A DNA stretch of 64,000 nt from positions 1-64,000 of the forward strand of contig CAINLR010000176.1 in the NCBI GenBank assembly GCA_903850425.1. The letters are read 5' to 3'. The first letter of the stretch is position 1. Each line of letters starts with the position of its first letter. This DNA comes from an uncultured Verrucomicrobia subdivision 3 bacterium. GTDB lineage: Bacteria > Verrucomicrobiota > Verrucomicrobiia > Limisphaerales > UBA11358. Of the stretch, positions 37,529 through 45,343 are shown piece by piece. The position numbers were made by a program, and so were the translations under genes. The notes under the pieces were generated by a model that was not told the origin of the DNA, did not search any database, and worked only from the letters and a program-made list of their open reading frames with translations.

Positions 37529-39109
37529 ATGAACCATTTTATTCGTCAGATCCTCATGGTGGTCGGCCCGGGTGTTTTTCTGGTGATGCTGCCAGTTCAT
37601 GTTTTGGCTTGGGATGCCATAGGCGTCACGACTTTGCGGGCGATGACTACCAATCTGGACGGCACCGGCATTCGGGTGGCGCAGCCGGAGGATGGTTTGG
37701 ATGCCGGAGATCCGCAGGCCTGGGTCGTGGACCCGGCTGAAATTGGCCAATCGGAGAGCCTGTTTACCTACACTTCATCCGCTGGCTCCACCAATGTTTT
37801 TCCAAATGTGCTCGGCGTCGGTTCCTTTCACGCGAGCTGGGTTGGCGGGATATTTTACGGTTCCTACGACGGTGTCGCCCCTCACGTCGCGCATGTGGAT
37901 AATTTTGAATATCATTATTTTATCAGCGCCTATATCGCGGGCGACCAGGTGGCGCTTGGCGATCCCGTGGTCAATCAGAGCTATGGCCTCGGCCGCTTGC
38001 CCGCAGCCATTCAACAGGGGTATGACTCCATGTTCGACGACTACGCCGTGCGTTTTGGAACCTTGTTTGTTTCCGCCGTGGATAACGGCAATGGCGTGCA
38101 TGCGCCGGCCACCTGCTACAACGGCATCGGGGTGGCGGCTTACGGCACAGACAATTCCAGCATCGGGCCAACGGTGGATAACGGCCGCTGCAAGCCGGAT
38201 ATTTGCGCGCCGGATTACGTGACGAGTTTTTCCACGCCGCAAGTGGCCGGCTCGGCCACCGTGTTGTTGCAGGCGGCCTTGCGCGGCGACGGCGGTCCGA
38301 GCACCAATGCGGCATCCGACCTCCGCACGCTCAAGGCATTATTGCTGAATGGGGCGGTGAAGCCCGTGGGCTGGACGAACGGCCGTGCCACGCCGCTCGA
38401 TGCGCGTTATGGCGCCGGGGTGGTGAACGCTTATAATGCTTACGCGCAGCTCACCGGCGGCAAACACGGTTACAATATTTCCAATCTCATCACCAGTGGC
38501 AGCGCCCATCTGCCCGCCGCCGGCACCGGCACGGTGCCAGTGCTGACTGGCTGGGATTTCAGCACCAATTTTAGCGCCAGCACGCCCACTGCCCGCGACG
38601 GGGTGAATCATTATTACTTCGACGCCACGAACAGTCCGGATACATACCTTTGCACCGCCACGCTGGCTTGGAACCGGCAGTTTGGCCAGACGAACATCAA
38701 CAATCTGGGGCTGTTTCTTTACAACTGTGCCAACAGCAACCTGGTCGCGTGCAGCACCAGCCTGGTGGATAACGTGCAACATGTTTTTGCCACCCAACTC
38801 GCGCCGGGGCGTTATGATTTGCAGGTGTGGAAAGCGGGTGGGGCCGGCATCGTCAGTGCAACGGAACCCTATGCGCTGGCTTTTTCATTCGTTGCTCCCA
38901 AGCTCACGGTTTCTTGGTCGGGAAGTGCGCTCTTATTGAAATGGCCGGTCTATCCCGCCGGCTTGGCCGTGCAAGCCAACCCCGACGTGTCCGTAACGAA
39001 TGGCTGGAACACCGCGATGCTGCCAGACCCAGTGATTACCAATGGCGAGTATGTCATTCCGGTTAACCCTTCCAGCGCGTCGCAATTTTTCCGCCTCGGC
39101 CAGCCTTGA
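37529..39109 (+). CDS. secreted S8 (subtilisin-like) family protein
   Basis: A 526-residue exported protein starting at ATG 37529. The signal peptide is about 1-27 (ILMVVGPGVFLVMLPVHVLA). The S8 fold is visible: GTGIRVAQPE where the catalytic Asp motif normally lies (the acidic residue is E54), SFHASWVGGIFYG...GVAPHVAHV (catalytic H101), VNQSYG (oxyanion N149) and VTSFSTPQVAGSA (catalytic S233). A C-terminal beta domain (about 370-455, HYYFDATNS..) resembles a pre-peptidase domain. The tail ends SQFFRLGQP, as in other secreted proteins here. Glu in place of Asp is seen in some planctomycete/verrucomicrobial S8 proteins, to my knowledge, so activity is possible but not certain. Confidence 0.8.
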   Translation: MNHFIRQILMVVGPGVFLVMLPVHVLAWDAIGVTTLRAMTTNLDGTGIRVAQPEDGLDAGDPQAWVVDPAEIGQSESLFTYTSSAGSTNVFPNVLGVGSFHASWVGGIFYGSYDGVAPHVAHVDNFEYHYFISAYIAGDQVALGDPVVNQSYGLGRLPAAIQQGYDSMFDDYAVRFGTLFVSAVDNGNGVHAPATCYNGIGVAAYGTDNSSIGPTVDNGRCKPDICAPDYVTSFSTPQVAGSATVLLQAALRGDGGPSTNAASDLRTLKALLLNGAVKPVGWTNGRATPLDARYGAGVVNAYNAYAQLTGGKHGYNISNLITSGSAHLPAAGTGTVPVLTGWDFSTNFSASTPTARDGVNHYYFDATNSPDTYLCTATLAWNRQFGQTNINNLGLFLYNCANSNLVACSTSLVDNVQHVFATQLAPGRYDLQVWKAGGAGIVSATEPYALAFSFVAPKLTVSWSGSALLLKWPVYPAGLAVQANPDVSVTNGWNTAMLPDPVITNGEYVIPVNPSSASQFFRLGQP

Positions 39110-39155
39110 GGTCGCTTGGGCAGATGGTCGCCACCAAATCGTGCCGACTCCAAAC

Positions 39156-39183
39156 TTGACCACACGCGGGATTTCAATAAACT
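39156..39183 (+). promoter_or_regulatory. candidate sigma-70-type promoter for the ilv leader
   Basis: TTGACC (39156-39161) and TAAACT (39178-39183) are separated by 16 bp. Transcription from here would begin near 39190, only a few bases before the leader ATG at 39193, which lacks a Shine-Dalgarno; the leader could be translated leaderless. Confidence 0.5.
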
Positions 39184-39192
39184 GCGTCCGCA

Positions 39193-39267
39193 ATGTTGAA
39201 AAACCTGTCGCAAGCTGTCATTCTGGTAGTCGCTGTAGTAGTCAGCGATGCCGTTGGCGCTTGTTGA
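39193..39267 (+). CDS. branched-chain amino acid leader peptide of ilvB
   Basis: A 24-residue open frame that is too short for usual gene calling. It begins MLKNLSQ and then reads AVILVVAVVVSDAVGAC. Eleven residues are Val, Leu or Ile, seven of them Val, with the run at residues 9-17. It ends 87 bp before the ilvB start and just before a terminator hairpin, the arrangement of IlvL/IvbL leader peptides in enteric bacteria. When charged Val/Leu/Ile tRNA is scarce the ribosome should stall in the valine run. The role is inferred from position and composition. Confidence 0.8.
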   Translation: MLKNLSQAVILVVAVVVSDAVGAC

Positions 39268-39317
39268 ACGAAGTCTTTAACAAAACCCACGGCTGGAAAC
39301 GGCTGTGGGTTTTTTGT
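39230..39317 (+). promoter_or_regulatory. transcription attenuator of ilvB (pause, antiterminator and terminator structures)
   Basis: Three mutually exclusive pairings can be drawn. A pause-type hairpin TCGCTG (39230-39235) with CAGCGA (39243-39248) lies in the valine codons. An antiterminator pairs GCCGT (39250-39254) and TTGTT (39261-39265) with ACGGC (39289-39293) and AACAA (39279-39283). The terminator stem is at 39281-39317. A ribosome stalled on valine codons frees 39250-39265 to form the antiterminator; one that reaches the stop codon at 39267 covers it and allows termination. Confidence 0.72.
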
Positions 39318-39319
39318 TA
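39279..39319 (+). terminator. Rho-independent terminator in the ilvB leader
   Basis: The stem CAAAACCCACGGCT / GGCTGTGGGTTTTTTG closes a GGAAAC loop, and the T-run is built into the 3' arm. It lies between the leader peptide stop and ilvB, so it must be read through for ilvB expression. Confidence 0.85.
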
Positions 39320-39354
39320 CCCTGGGCCGCACCGCCACAACCAAGAACAATAGT

Positions 39355-41238
39355 ATGAGCAAGACCATTAAGAAGTCCGCCACCGCGAAAACCAAACCCC
39401 GCGCCGAAGTCGGTGCGCCCATGTTCGGGCGCGATATTTTCGTCGAGGCGCTGGAACGCGAAGGCGTGGAAGTCATTTTCGCCTATCCCGGCGGCGCGAG
39501 CATGGAAATCCACCAGTCGCTGACGCATTCCAAAATTCGCACCATTCTGCCGCGCCATGAGCAGGGCGGTTCGTTTGCCGCCGAAGGTTATGCGCGCGTG
39601 ACCGGCAAGGCGGGCGTGTGCATGGGCACGAGCGGACCCGGCGCGACGAACCTCGTCACGGCCATCGCCGATGCTTACATGGATTCCTGCCCGCTCATCG
39701 CCATCACGGGGCAGGTGAACCAGAACATGATTGGGCGTGGCGCGTTTCAGGAGACGGACATCATCGGCGTCACGCTGCCCATCGTGAAACATTCCTACCT
39801 GATCACGGACATCAAAGACATTCCGCGCATTGTGAAGGAAGCGTTTTACATCGCGCAATCGGGTCGCCCCGGCCCGGTGGTCATTGATCTGCCGAAAAAT
39901 ATTCAGCAGGCCAAAGCGCAGCCCGTCTGGCCGACGTTTGAAGAAGTCAAAAAAGGTTTGCCCGGCTACACGCAACCCGATTTGAAGGCGGATGACATTG
40001 CGCTCAACGAAATCATCGGCCTGATCGAGAAGGCGGAACGCCCGGTCATTTATTGCGGCGGCGGCATCATCACCAGCGGCGCGGCGGCGGAACTCAAGAA
40101 GTTTGCCGAGGCGACCAACATTCCCGTCACGACCACGCTCATGGGCATCGGCGGTTTTCCCGAGACGCATCCGCTGTCGTTGCGCTGGCTCGGCATGCAC
40201 GGTTCGGCTTCGGCGAACTGGGCGGTGAACGGCGAATACGAATACCGCAAGAGTTTCAACGATCCGATGATCAAGCTGAAGGACGGCGCGGATTTGCTGC
40301 TCGCGTTCGGCGTGCGTTTCGACGACCGCGTCACCGGCAAGTTCGAGGAATTTTGCAAGCATGGCACGATTGTCCACCTGGACATTGACGCGTCGGAGCT
40401 GAACAAAAACCGCAAGGCCAATTTGCCCATCGTCGGCGACATCAAGGACGCGTTGACGCGCCTGAATAAGCTGGTCGCCAAACGGCCGCTGCAAAAGAAG
40501 CACACACCGTGGCTCGCGCAGATTGCCGAGTGGCAGGCCAAAGGTCCGTTCGCCTATCGCATCACGCCGGAAATCGCCAACAGCGATCACATGGTGGATC
40601 ACATGCAGGGCAAGGAGAGCGAAGTGATTTTGCAACAGATGGTCGTCGAGACGCTTTACGAACTGACCAAGGGCGAAGCCTACATCACCACTGGCGTCGG
40701 CCAGCATCAGATGTGGGCGGGCCAATGGTATAAGTATAAATACCCGCGCCAGTTCGTCACCAGCGGCGGTCTCGGTTCGATGGGCTACGGCTATCCCGCC
40801 GCGCTCGGCGTGAAGGTCGCGTTGCCCGACAAACAGGTCGTGGACATTGACGGCGACGGCTCGTTTCTGATGAACATTCAGGAACTCGCCACCGCGCACA
40901 TCGAAAAAATTGCCGCGAAAGCGATCATCCTGAACAACCAGCACCTCGGCATGGTCGTGCAGTGGGAGGATAATTTCTACGCCGGCAATCGCGGTCACAC
41001 CTACCTCGGCGACCCGAAACATCGCCCGGACATTTATCCCGACTATGTTGCCGTGTGCAATTCCTTCGGCGTGAAATGCGAACGCGTGATGTTCAAGAAG
41101 GATTTGCGCGCCGCCATGCAGCGGATGCTCGACGCCGATGAACCTTATGTGCTCGACGTGGTGGTGCCTTACAGCACGCACGTCATCCCCTTCATTCCCG
41201 CCGGCAAGACCGTGGCGGACATGATCTGGAAACCGTAG
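39355..41238 (+). CDS. ilvB: acetolactate synthase large subunit
   Basis: The thiamine-diphosphate-dependent enzyme that condenses pyruvate to acetolactate (or with 2-oxobutyrate) in Val/Leu/Ile synthesis. The 627-residue protein has a Lys/Ala-rich N-terminal extension (1-24). The ThDP-activating glutamate is E69 in LPRHEQGG, followed by GTSGPGATN, ITGQVNQNMIGRGAFQETD, the FAD-binding middle domain, and the ThDP/Mg motif GDGSFLMN...NN from about residue 500. It is longer than the E. coli enzymes, with extra sequence at about 405-430 (ITPEIANSDHMVDH). No small subunit (ilvH/ilvN) follows. Expression is probably governed by the leader attenuator upstream. A GAAA-loop hairpin lies 34 bp after the stop. 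Confidence 0.95.
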   Translation: MSKTIKKSATAKTKPRAEVGAPMFGRDIFVEALEREGVEVIFAYPGGASMEIHQSLTHSKIRTILPRHEQGGSFAAEGYARVTGKAGVCMGTSGPGATNLVTAIADAYMDSCPLIAITGQVNQNMIGRGAFQETDIIGVTLPIVKHSYLITDIKDIPRIVKEAFYIAQSGRPGPVVIDLPKNIQQAKAQPVWPTFEEVKKGLPGYTQPDLKADDIALNEIIGLIEKAERPVIYCGGGIITSGAAAELKKFAEATNIPVTTTLMGIGGFPETHPLSLRWLGMHGSASANWAVNGEYEYRKSFNDPMIKLKDGADLLLAFGVRFDDRVTGKFEEFCKHGTIVHLDIDASELNKNRKANLPIVGDIKDALTRLNKLVAKRPLQKKHTPWLAQIAEWQAKGPFAYRITPEIANSDHMVDHMQGKESEVILQQMVVETLYELTKGEAYITTGVGQHQMWAGQWYKYKYPRQFVTSGGLGSMGYGYPAALGVKVALPDKQVVDIDGDGSFLMNIQELATAHIEKIAAKAIILNNQHLGMVVQWEDNFYAGNRGHTYLGDPKHRPDIYPDYVAVCNSFGVKCERVMFKKDLRAAMQRMLDADEPYVLDVVVPYSTHVIPFIPAGKTVADMIWKP

Positions 41239-41271
41239 TTTCAAACTGGAACGGACGGGAATTGCATCGCC

Positions 41272-41297
41272 AGCCGGAACGAGAAATCGTTCCGGCT
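41272..41297 (+). terminator. strong hairpin downstream of ilvB
   Basis: A perfect 11-bp stem AGCCGGAACGA / TCGTTCCGGCT with a GAAA tetraloop, 34 bp after the ilvB stop. No long T-run follows, so it may be a 3'-end stabiliser or a REP rather than a classical terminator. Confidence 0.55.
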
Positions 41298-41426
41298 CAT
41301 TTCCGCCGTCCCGCCGGGGGGCCAAAGCAGCTGACTGCCGTCCCTGACCGGACTGGGGAATTGGGTTGGCGACAGTCCCAGCACTCAAAGGCAGGGCTAT
41401 TTTCAGCGCAGCTGCCGCCCTCACGG
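41298..41426. other. intergenic spacer between ilvB hairpin and tandem array
   Basis: About 130 bp of GC-rich sequence with small GGGACGG/CCGTCCC-like fragments typical of dispersed repeats. No gene or promoter is evident. Confidence 0.4.
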
Positions 41427-41762
41427 CACCAGTGTGTCGTCCCCGAATGAGTAAACGCTTTTCCGTGTCTGGGAAATGCGTTCCCCGAACCGGGGAGTCC
41501 ATTCCCCTAACATAAGAACGCACTACCCGGTCATAAGTATGCATTCCTCGAACGTAAGAGCGCACTCCCCGGTCATAAGTATGCATTCCCCGAACGTAAG
41601 AGCGCACTCCCCGGTCATAAGTATGCATTCCCCGAACGTAAGAGCGCACTCCCCGGTCATAAGTATGCACTCCCCAAACGTAAGAATACACTCTCCGAAC
41701 ATAAAGATGTGCTACCCGAACGTAAGGATATATTTCCAAGACATAAGAACGCACACCAGCCT
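41427..41762 (+). repeat. 21-bp tandem repeat array upstream of the sigma factor gene
   Basis: Sixteen units lie in exact 21-bp register. The core units (41511 to 41762) alternate CATAAGTATGCATTCCCCGA+A and CGTAAGAGCGCACTCCCCGG+T, with a consensus of YRTAAGNRYGCAYTCCCCGR. Copies at both edges are progressively diverged, and the central copies are nearly identical, as expected for tandem expansion. Because 21 is a multiple of three, several frames stay open through it (for example MHSPNVRAHSPVIS on plus), which produces false long ORFs. The array stops about 80 bp before the sigma factor ATG. Confidence 0.92.
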
Positions 41763-41844
41763 ACCGCCTGACGGATTCAACAAAAACAGCGCAGAGTCGA
41801 AATATTATTGCCAACCAATTGAGCTATTGCACATTATCCCAGAC

Positions 41845-42483
41845 ATGGAACCAGACACGGATGAATTAATTCCGACGCGCGCGACGTTGTTGCACCGGCT
41901 GAAGGATCATCAGGATAACGCCAGTTGGCAGTTGTTTATTGATACTTACAAGAATCTGATCCATGGCGTCGCGACCAAGGCGGGTTTGAGTGCAACGGAA
42001 GCCGAGGAGGTGGTGCAGGAAACGGTCATTTCCGTTTCCAAGCACATGCCCTCATTCAAATATGACCAGTCCATTGGTTCCTTCAAGGGTTGGCTCTTGA
42101 ACCTGGCCCGCTGGCGCATTGCCGACCAAGTGCGCAAACGTTCGCCGCACCTCGCCGAACAACCCGCTCCGGAGACCTCGACTGACTCGGTGGTTGACGT
42201 GCGCGGGGCCGAGTCGCCGGTGGACCCGGTCTGCCCGGCGTTTGAAGCCATGTGGGATGCCGAATGGGAAAAATATGTCATGGACTTGGTCCGCAAGAAA
42301 GTGAAGCGCCAATTGGATCCGCAAAAATATCAAATTTATGATTTTTACGTGAATAAGCAGTGGCCGCCGGAAAAAATTGCCGCGACCTTTGGCATCCCCA
42401 TCAGTCAGGTGTATCTGGCCAAGCACCGCGTGATCGAGCTGATTGCCGAAGAAGTCAAGCTTCTGAATCTGCCCCCGGCCTGA
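41845..42483 (+). CDS. ECF-like RNA polymerase sigma factor
   Basis: A 212-residue sigma-70-family protein. Region 2 covers about 25-100: FIDTYKNLIHGVATKAGL, EAEEVVQETVISVSKHMPSFKYD and GSFKGWLLNLARWRIADQVRKR, with the characteristic 2.4 segment. Region 4 is about 150-205: LDPQKYQIYDFYVNKQWPPEKIAATFGIPISQVYLAKHRV. ATG 41845 is chosen because the longer frame runs into the tandem array. No anti-sigma gene is adjacent, as is common for planctomycete/verrucomicrobial ECF groups with large linkers. Targets are unknown. Confidence 0.88.
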   Translation: MEPDTDELIPTRATLLHRLKDHQDNASWQLFIDTYKNLIHGVATKAGLSATEAEEVVQETVISVSKHMPSFKYDQSIGSFKGWLLNLARWRIADQVRKRSPHLAEQPAPETSTDSVVDVRGAESPVDPVCPAFEAMWDAEWEKYVMDLVRKKVKRQLDPQKYQIYDFYVNKQWPPEKIAATFGIPISQVYLAKHRVIELIAEEVKLLNLPPA

Positions 42484-42619
42484 AGCGGTGAGGCCACCTC
42501 GGCGCGTCCGCCCGCAGGCCGCCGTCTGCCAAAAGTAACTGTTACCCGAGCAGGCGGAAGTTCGTTCGGAAAAGCCTGTCAATTCCAGCCGCCCGCACTA
42601 TCCTCCAGCGGTTTCAAAT

Positions 42620-43870
42620 ATGAATCGCAAACCGTCCATGCTCGTCATTTTCCTCACCGTCTTCATTGACCTGATCGGCTTCGGCATCGTCGTGCCGCTG
42701 GTGCCGATGTATAGCCGGCATTACGGCGCGAGCGGCTGGCTCATCGGCGCGATCATCGCGTCGTTCTCCGCCATGCAGTTCATCTTCTCGCCCATCTGGG
42801 GGAAGCTTTCCGACCGCCATGGTCGGCGGCCGATTTTGCTCATCAGCACGGCAGGCGCGGCGCTATCGTATGTTTTGTTCGCCATTGGTTCCGGCTTTGA
42901 AAGCCATTCCCTGGCCATCGGGGCGCTGCTGGTCTCGCGCATCTTTGCGGGTGCGTGCGGCGGCAACATCACCGTGGCTCAGGCATACATCGCCGACATC
43001 ACGCCGCCGGAAAACCGCTCGAAACGAATGGGCCTTATCGGCATGGCGTTCGGTCTCGGCTTCATTTTCGGTCCGGCCATCAGCGGCGTGGCGCTGAAAT
43101 TCGGTGGCGCCACCGCGCCCGGCTGGGTGGCGGCGACGCTTTGCGCGCTGAACTTTTTCCTCGCCTACTTCATCCTCGCCGAAAGTTTGAAGCCCGATTC
43201 CGGCCACGCCAATAATCGTCCGCACTTGGATCAATGGAAGCATACCCTGTCCCAACCGAAAATCGGGCTGCTGGTTTTGATTTTCTTTCTGGCCACGTTC
43301 GCCTTCAGTTGCTTTGAAAGCACGCTGCCGCTGCTGGTAAGCGACAACTTCAATCTCGGCATCACGGTGGACGAAACGATGCCCGCGACCACCGTCATCT
43401 CTCTGTTCGTGTTTTGCGGAATCATCGGCGCGTTCATCCAAGGTGGTTTGATTGGACGCTTCGTGAAAATGTTCGGCGAACCCAAGCTGATTGCGTTAAG
43501 CCTGCTGCTCACCGGCATCGCCCTCGCATGGCTGCCCTTCATCAAAGGCGACGGCGCGTTGAAATGGTTGGCAGTCGTGCATCTGGCGAATGGTCCGTGG
43601 ATTAAAATGCTGCTCGCCCTGGCGCTGCTCGCCATCGGCTCGGCGTTGACACGCGCTCCCTTGTTCGGATTGCTTTCCAACCTCACGCCCGCCAATGAGC
43701 AGGGGGCCACCATCGGCGTCGCCCAAAGCGCCGGCGCGCTGGCGCGCATCGTCGGCCCGCTGTTTGCCGCCTCGCTTTATTTCCACATCCCGTTCCTGCC
43801 GTATGTCGTCTGCGGTGGAATTTCCATCCTCGCCGCGCTGCTGGCGGCGGTGCGCCTCGGTGGGAAATGA
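42620..43870 (+). CDS. MFS transporter (TetA-like drug:H+ antiporter family)
   Basis: A 416-residue inner-membrane protein with twelve predicted membrane segments. Motif A between helices 2 and 3 is complete (GKLSDRHGRRPILL). The N-terminal helix FLTVFIDLIGFGIVVPLVPMY is typical of the DHA1/TetA group, and TM5 contains GLIGMAFGLGFIFGPAISG (motif C-like). The cytoplasmic loop is at about 190-215. Drug or metabolite efflux is likely; the substrate cannot be read from sequence. It appears to be monocistronic, with a 103-bp inverted repeat downstream. Confidence 0.9.
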   Translation: MNRKPSMLVIFLTVFIDLIGFGIVVPLVPMYSRHYGASGWLIGAIIASFSAMQFIFSPIWGKLSDRHGRRPILLISTAGAALSYVLFAIGSGFESHSLAIGALLVSRIFAGACGGNITVAQAYIADITPPENRSKRMGLIGMAFGLGFIFGPAISGVALKFGGATAPGWVAATLCALNFFLAYFILAESLKPDSGHANNRPHLDQWKHTLSQPKIGLLVLIFFLATFAFSCFESTLPLLVSDNFNLGITVDETMPATTVISLFVFCGIIGAFIQGGLIGRFVKMFGEPKLIALSLLLTGIALAWLPFIKGDGALKWLAVVHLANGPWIKMLLALALLAIGSALTRAPLFGLLSNLTPANEQGATIGVAQSAGALARIVGPLFAASLYFHIPFLPYVVCGGISILAALLAAVRLGGK

Positions 43871-43873
43871 ATT

Positions 43874-43976
43874 GGGAAACATCCAACATTCAACACCCAA
43901 CAACGAACAGCCAATGATTTCCATATTGCCGGTTCACTGGTTATTGAATGTTGAATGTTCGATGTTGGATGTTCCC
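43874..43976. repeat. inverted repeat of the ACATCCAACATTC type
   Basis: The left arm from 43874 (GGGAAACATCCAACATTCAA) and the right arm ending 43976 (GAATGTTCGATGTTGGATGT then TCCC) are near-perfect inverses over about 35 nt with a short centre. The same word family (CCAACATCCAGCATCCAGAG) appears at 47213-47345, so it is a dispersed element. Confidence 0.75.
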
Positions 43977-43980
43977 AAAT

Positions 43981-44033
43981 AAAAAGGAGCGGCGGACTGG
44001 CTGTTTACACCCGGACGTTTGCCAATCCGCCGC
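43981..44033 (-). terminator. Rho-independent terminator of the EF-hand gene
   Basis: On the minus strand a 12-bp stem with one mismatch (GCGGCGGATTGG / CCAGTCCGCCGC) is followed by TCCTTTTTATT. It lies 25 bp after the stop of the EF-hand gene. Confidence 0.6.
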
Positions 44034-44057
44034 CTTGCCGTTCACAAGAACGGAAGC

Positions 44058-44627
44058 TTATTGCTGTGGCGGCGGGCCACCGGGACCTTCCTCGGGCGGC
44101 GGGCCACCCGGGCCATTGCCGCCAGGGCCATCCTGCGGCGGAGGACCGGGGCGTTTGCCGAGATATTCATCTTGCGTCAATTTCCCGTCTCCGTTTTTAT
44201 CCATCGTCTTGAGCACGCCAACCGCATTGGCAATTTCTGTGGCGTCAATCACTCCGTCGCCATTGACGTCAAGCGCCTTGATGATGAGCGGCAGGGGCGG
44301 CCGTGGCGCATCTGCCGGCGCATCCTTCGGCACGGGCGGCAGGTATTCGTTTGTCGTCAAGATGCCGTCGCCATTTTTATCGAGCGTCAAGAGCGCGGCG
44401 CTCGCGTTGGCAATTTCCTCAGCGTCAATCACGCCGTCGTGGTTGGCGTCGAGGACCGAGACGATGGGCAATGGCGGGTGACGGTGCGGGCCGCCCGGGC
44501 CGCCGGGACCCCGATGGCCGCCGGGTCCGCCACCACGCGGTCCATCTTGATTGTCTTGCGCGCTGGCGAGCAGCGCGGTGGTTCCCAGCGCCATGAGCGC
44601 GAGGAGGAGTGTGTTTTTCATTTTCAT
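44058..44627 (-). CDS. secreted EF-hand calcium-binding protein
   Basis: A 189-residue exported protein. The signal peptide is about 1-23 (NTLLLALMALGTTALLASAQ). A Gly/Pro/His-rich stretch (about 28-52, GGGPGGHRGPGGPGG) precedes two EF-hand pairs: loops DANHDGVIDAEE, DKNGDGILTTNE, DVNGDGVIDATE and DKNGDGKLTQDE. The C-terminus is again Gly/Pro-rich. Four loops keep the DxNxDG pattern, so calcium binding is likely. The start has AAAGG eight bases upstream. It follows the receiver-only gene by 38 bp on the same strand and is probably in the same operon, under the shared regulator box at 45203. Confidence 0.88.
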   Translation of the reverse strand: MKMKNTLLLALMALGTTALLASAQDNQDGPRGGGPGGHRGPGGPGGPHRHPPLPIVSVLDANHDGVIDAEEIANASAALLTLDKNGDGILTTNEYLPPVPKDAPADAPRPPLPLIIKALDVNGDGVIDATEIANAVGVLKTMDKNGDGKLTQDEYLGKRPGPPPQDGPGGNGPGGPPPEEGPGGPPPQQ

Positions 44628-44665
44628 ATATGACCTTTCGTGTTGTTTTGTTTGGGGTGTAAAAA

Positions 44666-45082
44666 TCAGGCGGCTAGACTGATCGCTTGCGTCGCCAAGC
44701 CGGCTCCGTTCAGGGCCGCTTGCAAAGCCGACACTGGAAACGGCTTGTTCAGCAGCGCGCCGAACCCGGCCTGGCAGGCGGCGTCTTCCGTAAAAACTCC
44801 GCTGCCCGTCGCCAGAAATATTTCCTGGCCCGGCGCGATGTCATGCACCCGGCGGCAGAGTTCCACGCCATCCATCCCCGGCATGTCGAAATCCGTGATG
44901 ATCAGTTCGTATTTCCCCGGCCTGGCGGCGAAGGCCGCGAGCGCCGACGCCGGCGACGCGTGACATTCCACTTCCGCCCGCGTCAGGTTCTTGAGCACGG
45001 CCGCCAGCAGCGCCAGGATTTTTTGATCGTCATCCACGATCATCCAGCGCGAATTTTCCGTGGTCGTATAAAAGGTGTTCAT
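44666..45082 (-). CDS. stand-alone response-regulator receiver domain
   Basis: A 138-residue single REC domain. The acidic pair is in MIVDDDQK (17-19), the phospho-acceptor D64 in IITDFDMPGMDG, Thr/Ser in FLATGSG, and the conserved lysine in LLNKPF. No output domain follows. It is likely a phosphate-accepting or adaptor protein. It heads a probable operon with the EF-hand gene. An 18-bp box identical in form to those at the two-component locus lies 121 bp upstream. Confidence 0.88.
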   Translation of the reverse strand: MNTFYTTTENSRWMIVDDDQKILALLAAVLKNLTRAEVECHASPASALAAFAARPGKYELIITDFDMPGMDGVELCRRVHDIAPGQEIFLATGSGVFTEDAACQAGFGALLNKPFPVSALQAALNGAGLATQAISLAA

Positions 45083-45202
45083 ATCGGTTCGCTTTATTTT
45101 TTGAAGGTCACGCGGACCACGAATATCACCCGCACCTGCTGGCTTAAGGCGATCCGCTGTGGCTTCGTTTCACTTTTCATGTGAGCACTCTACCCGAAGC
45201 AA

Positions 45203-45220
45203 CCTTAAGCAAACGTGAAG
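45203..45220 (-). promoter_or_regulatory. OmpR-type direct-repeat box upstream of the receiver/EF-hand operon
   Basis: In the direction of the gene it reads CTTCACGTTTGCTTAAGG: half-sites CTTCA and CTTAA with 11-bp periodicity, the spacing bound by OmpR/PhoB-family dimers. It differs from the box at 49168-49185 at only two positions. Confidence 0.65.
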
Positions 45221-45343
45221 TGAAAAATATTTTGCAATTTCTTTTTCCATCGCCCGACGCCATCGCGTGGAGCGGTTGTTCGCCATTGGCACGAAGCGTC
45301 TGGCCGGAAGCGACGGCGCACGGCTTTCAGAAAACCGGGGAAA

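Noticed and set aside
39277-41754. 825-residue minus-strand open frame
   Set aside because: It is antisense to ilvB and the 21-bp array; repeats of 21 bp keep all frames open.
41427-41762. CRISPR-like array
   Set aside because: Units are contiguous 21-mers without unique spacers, and no cas gene is present.
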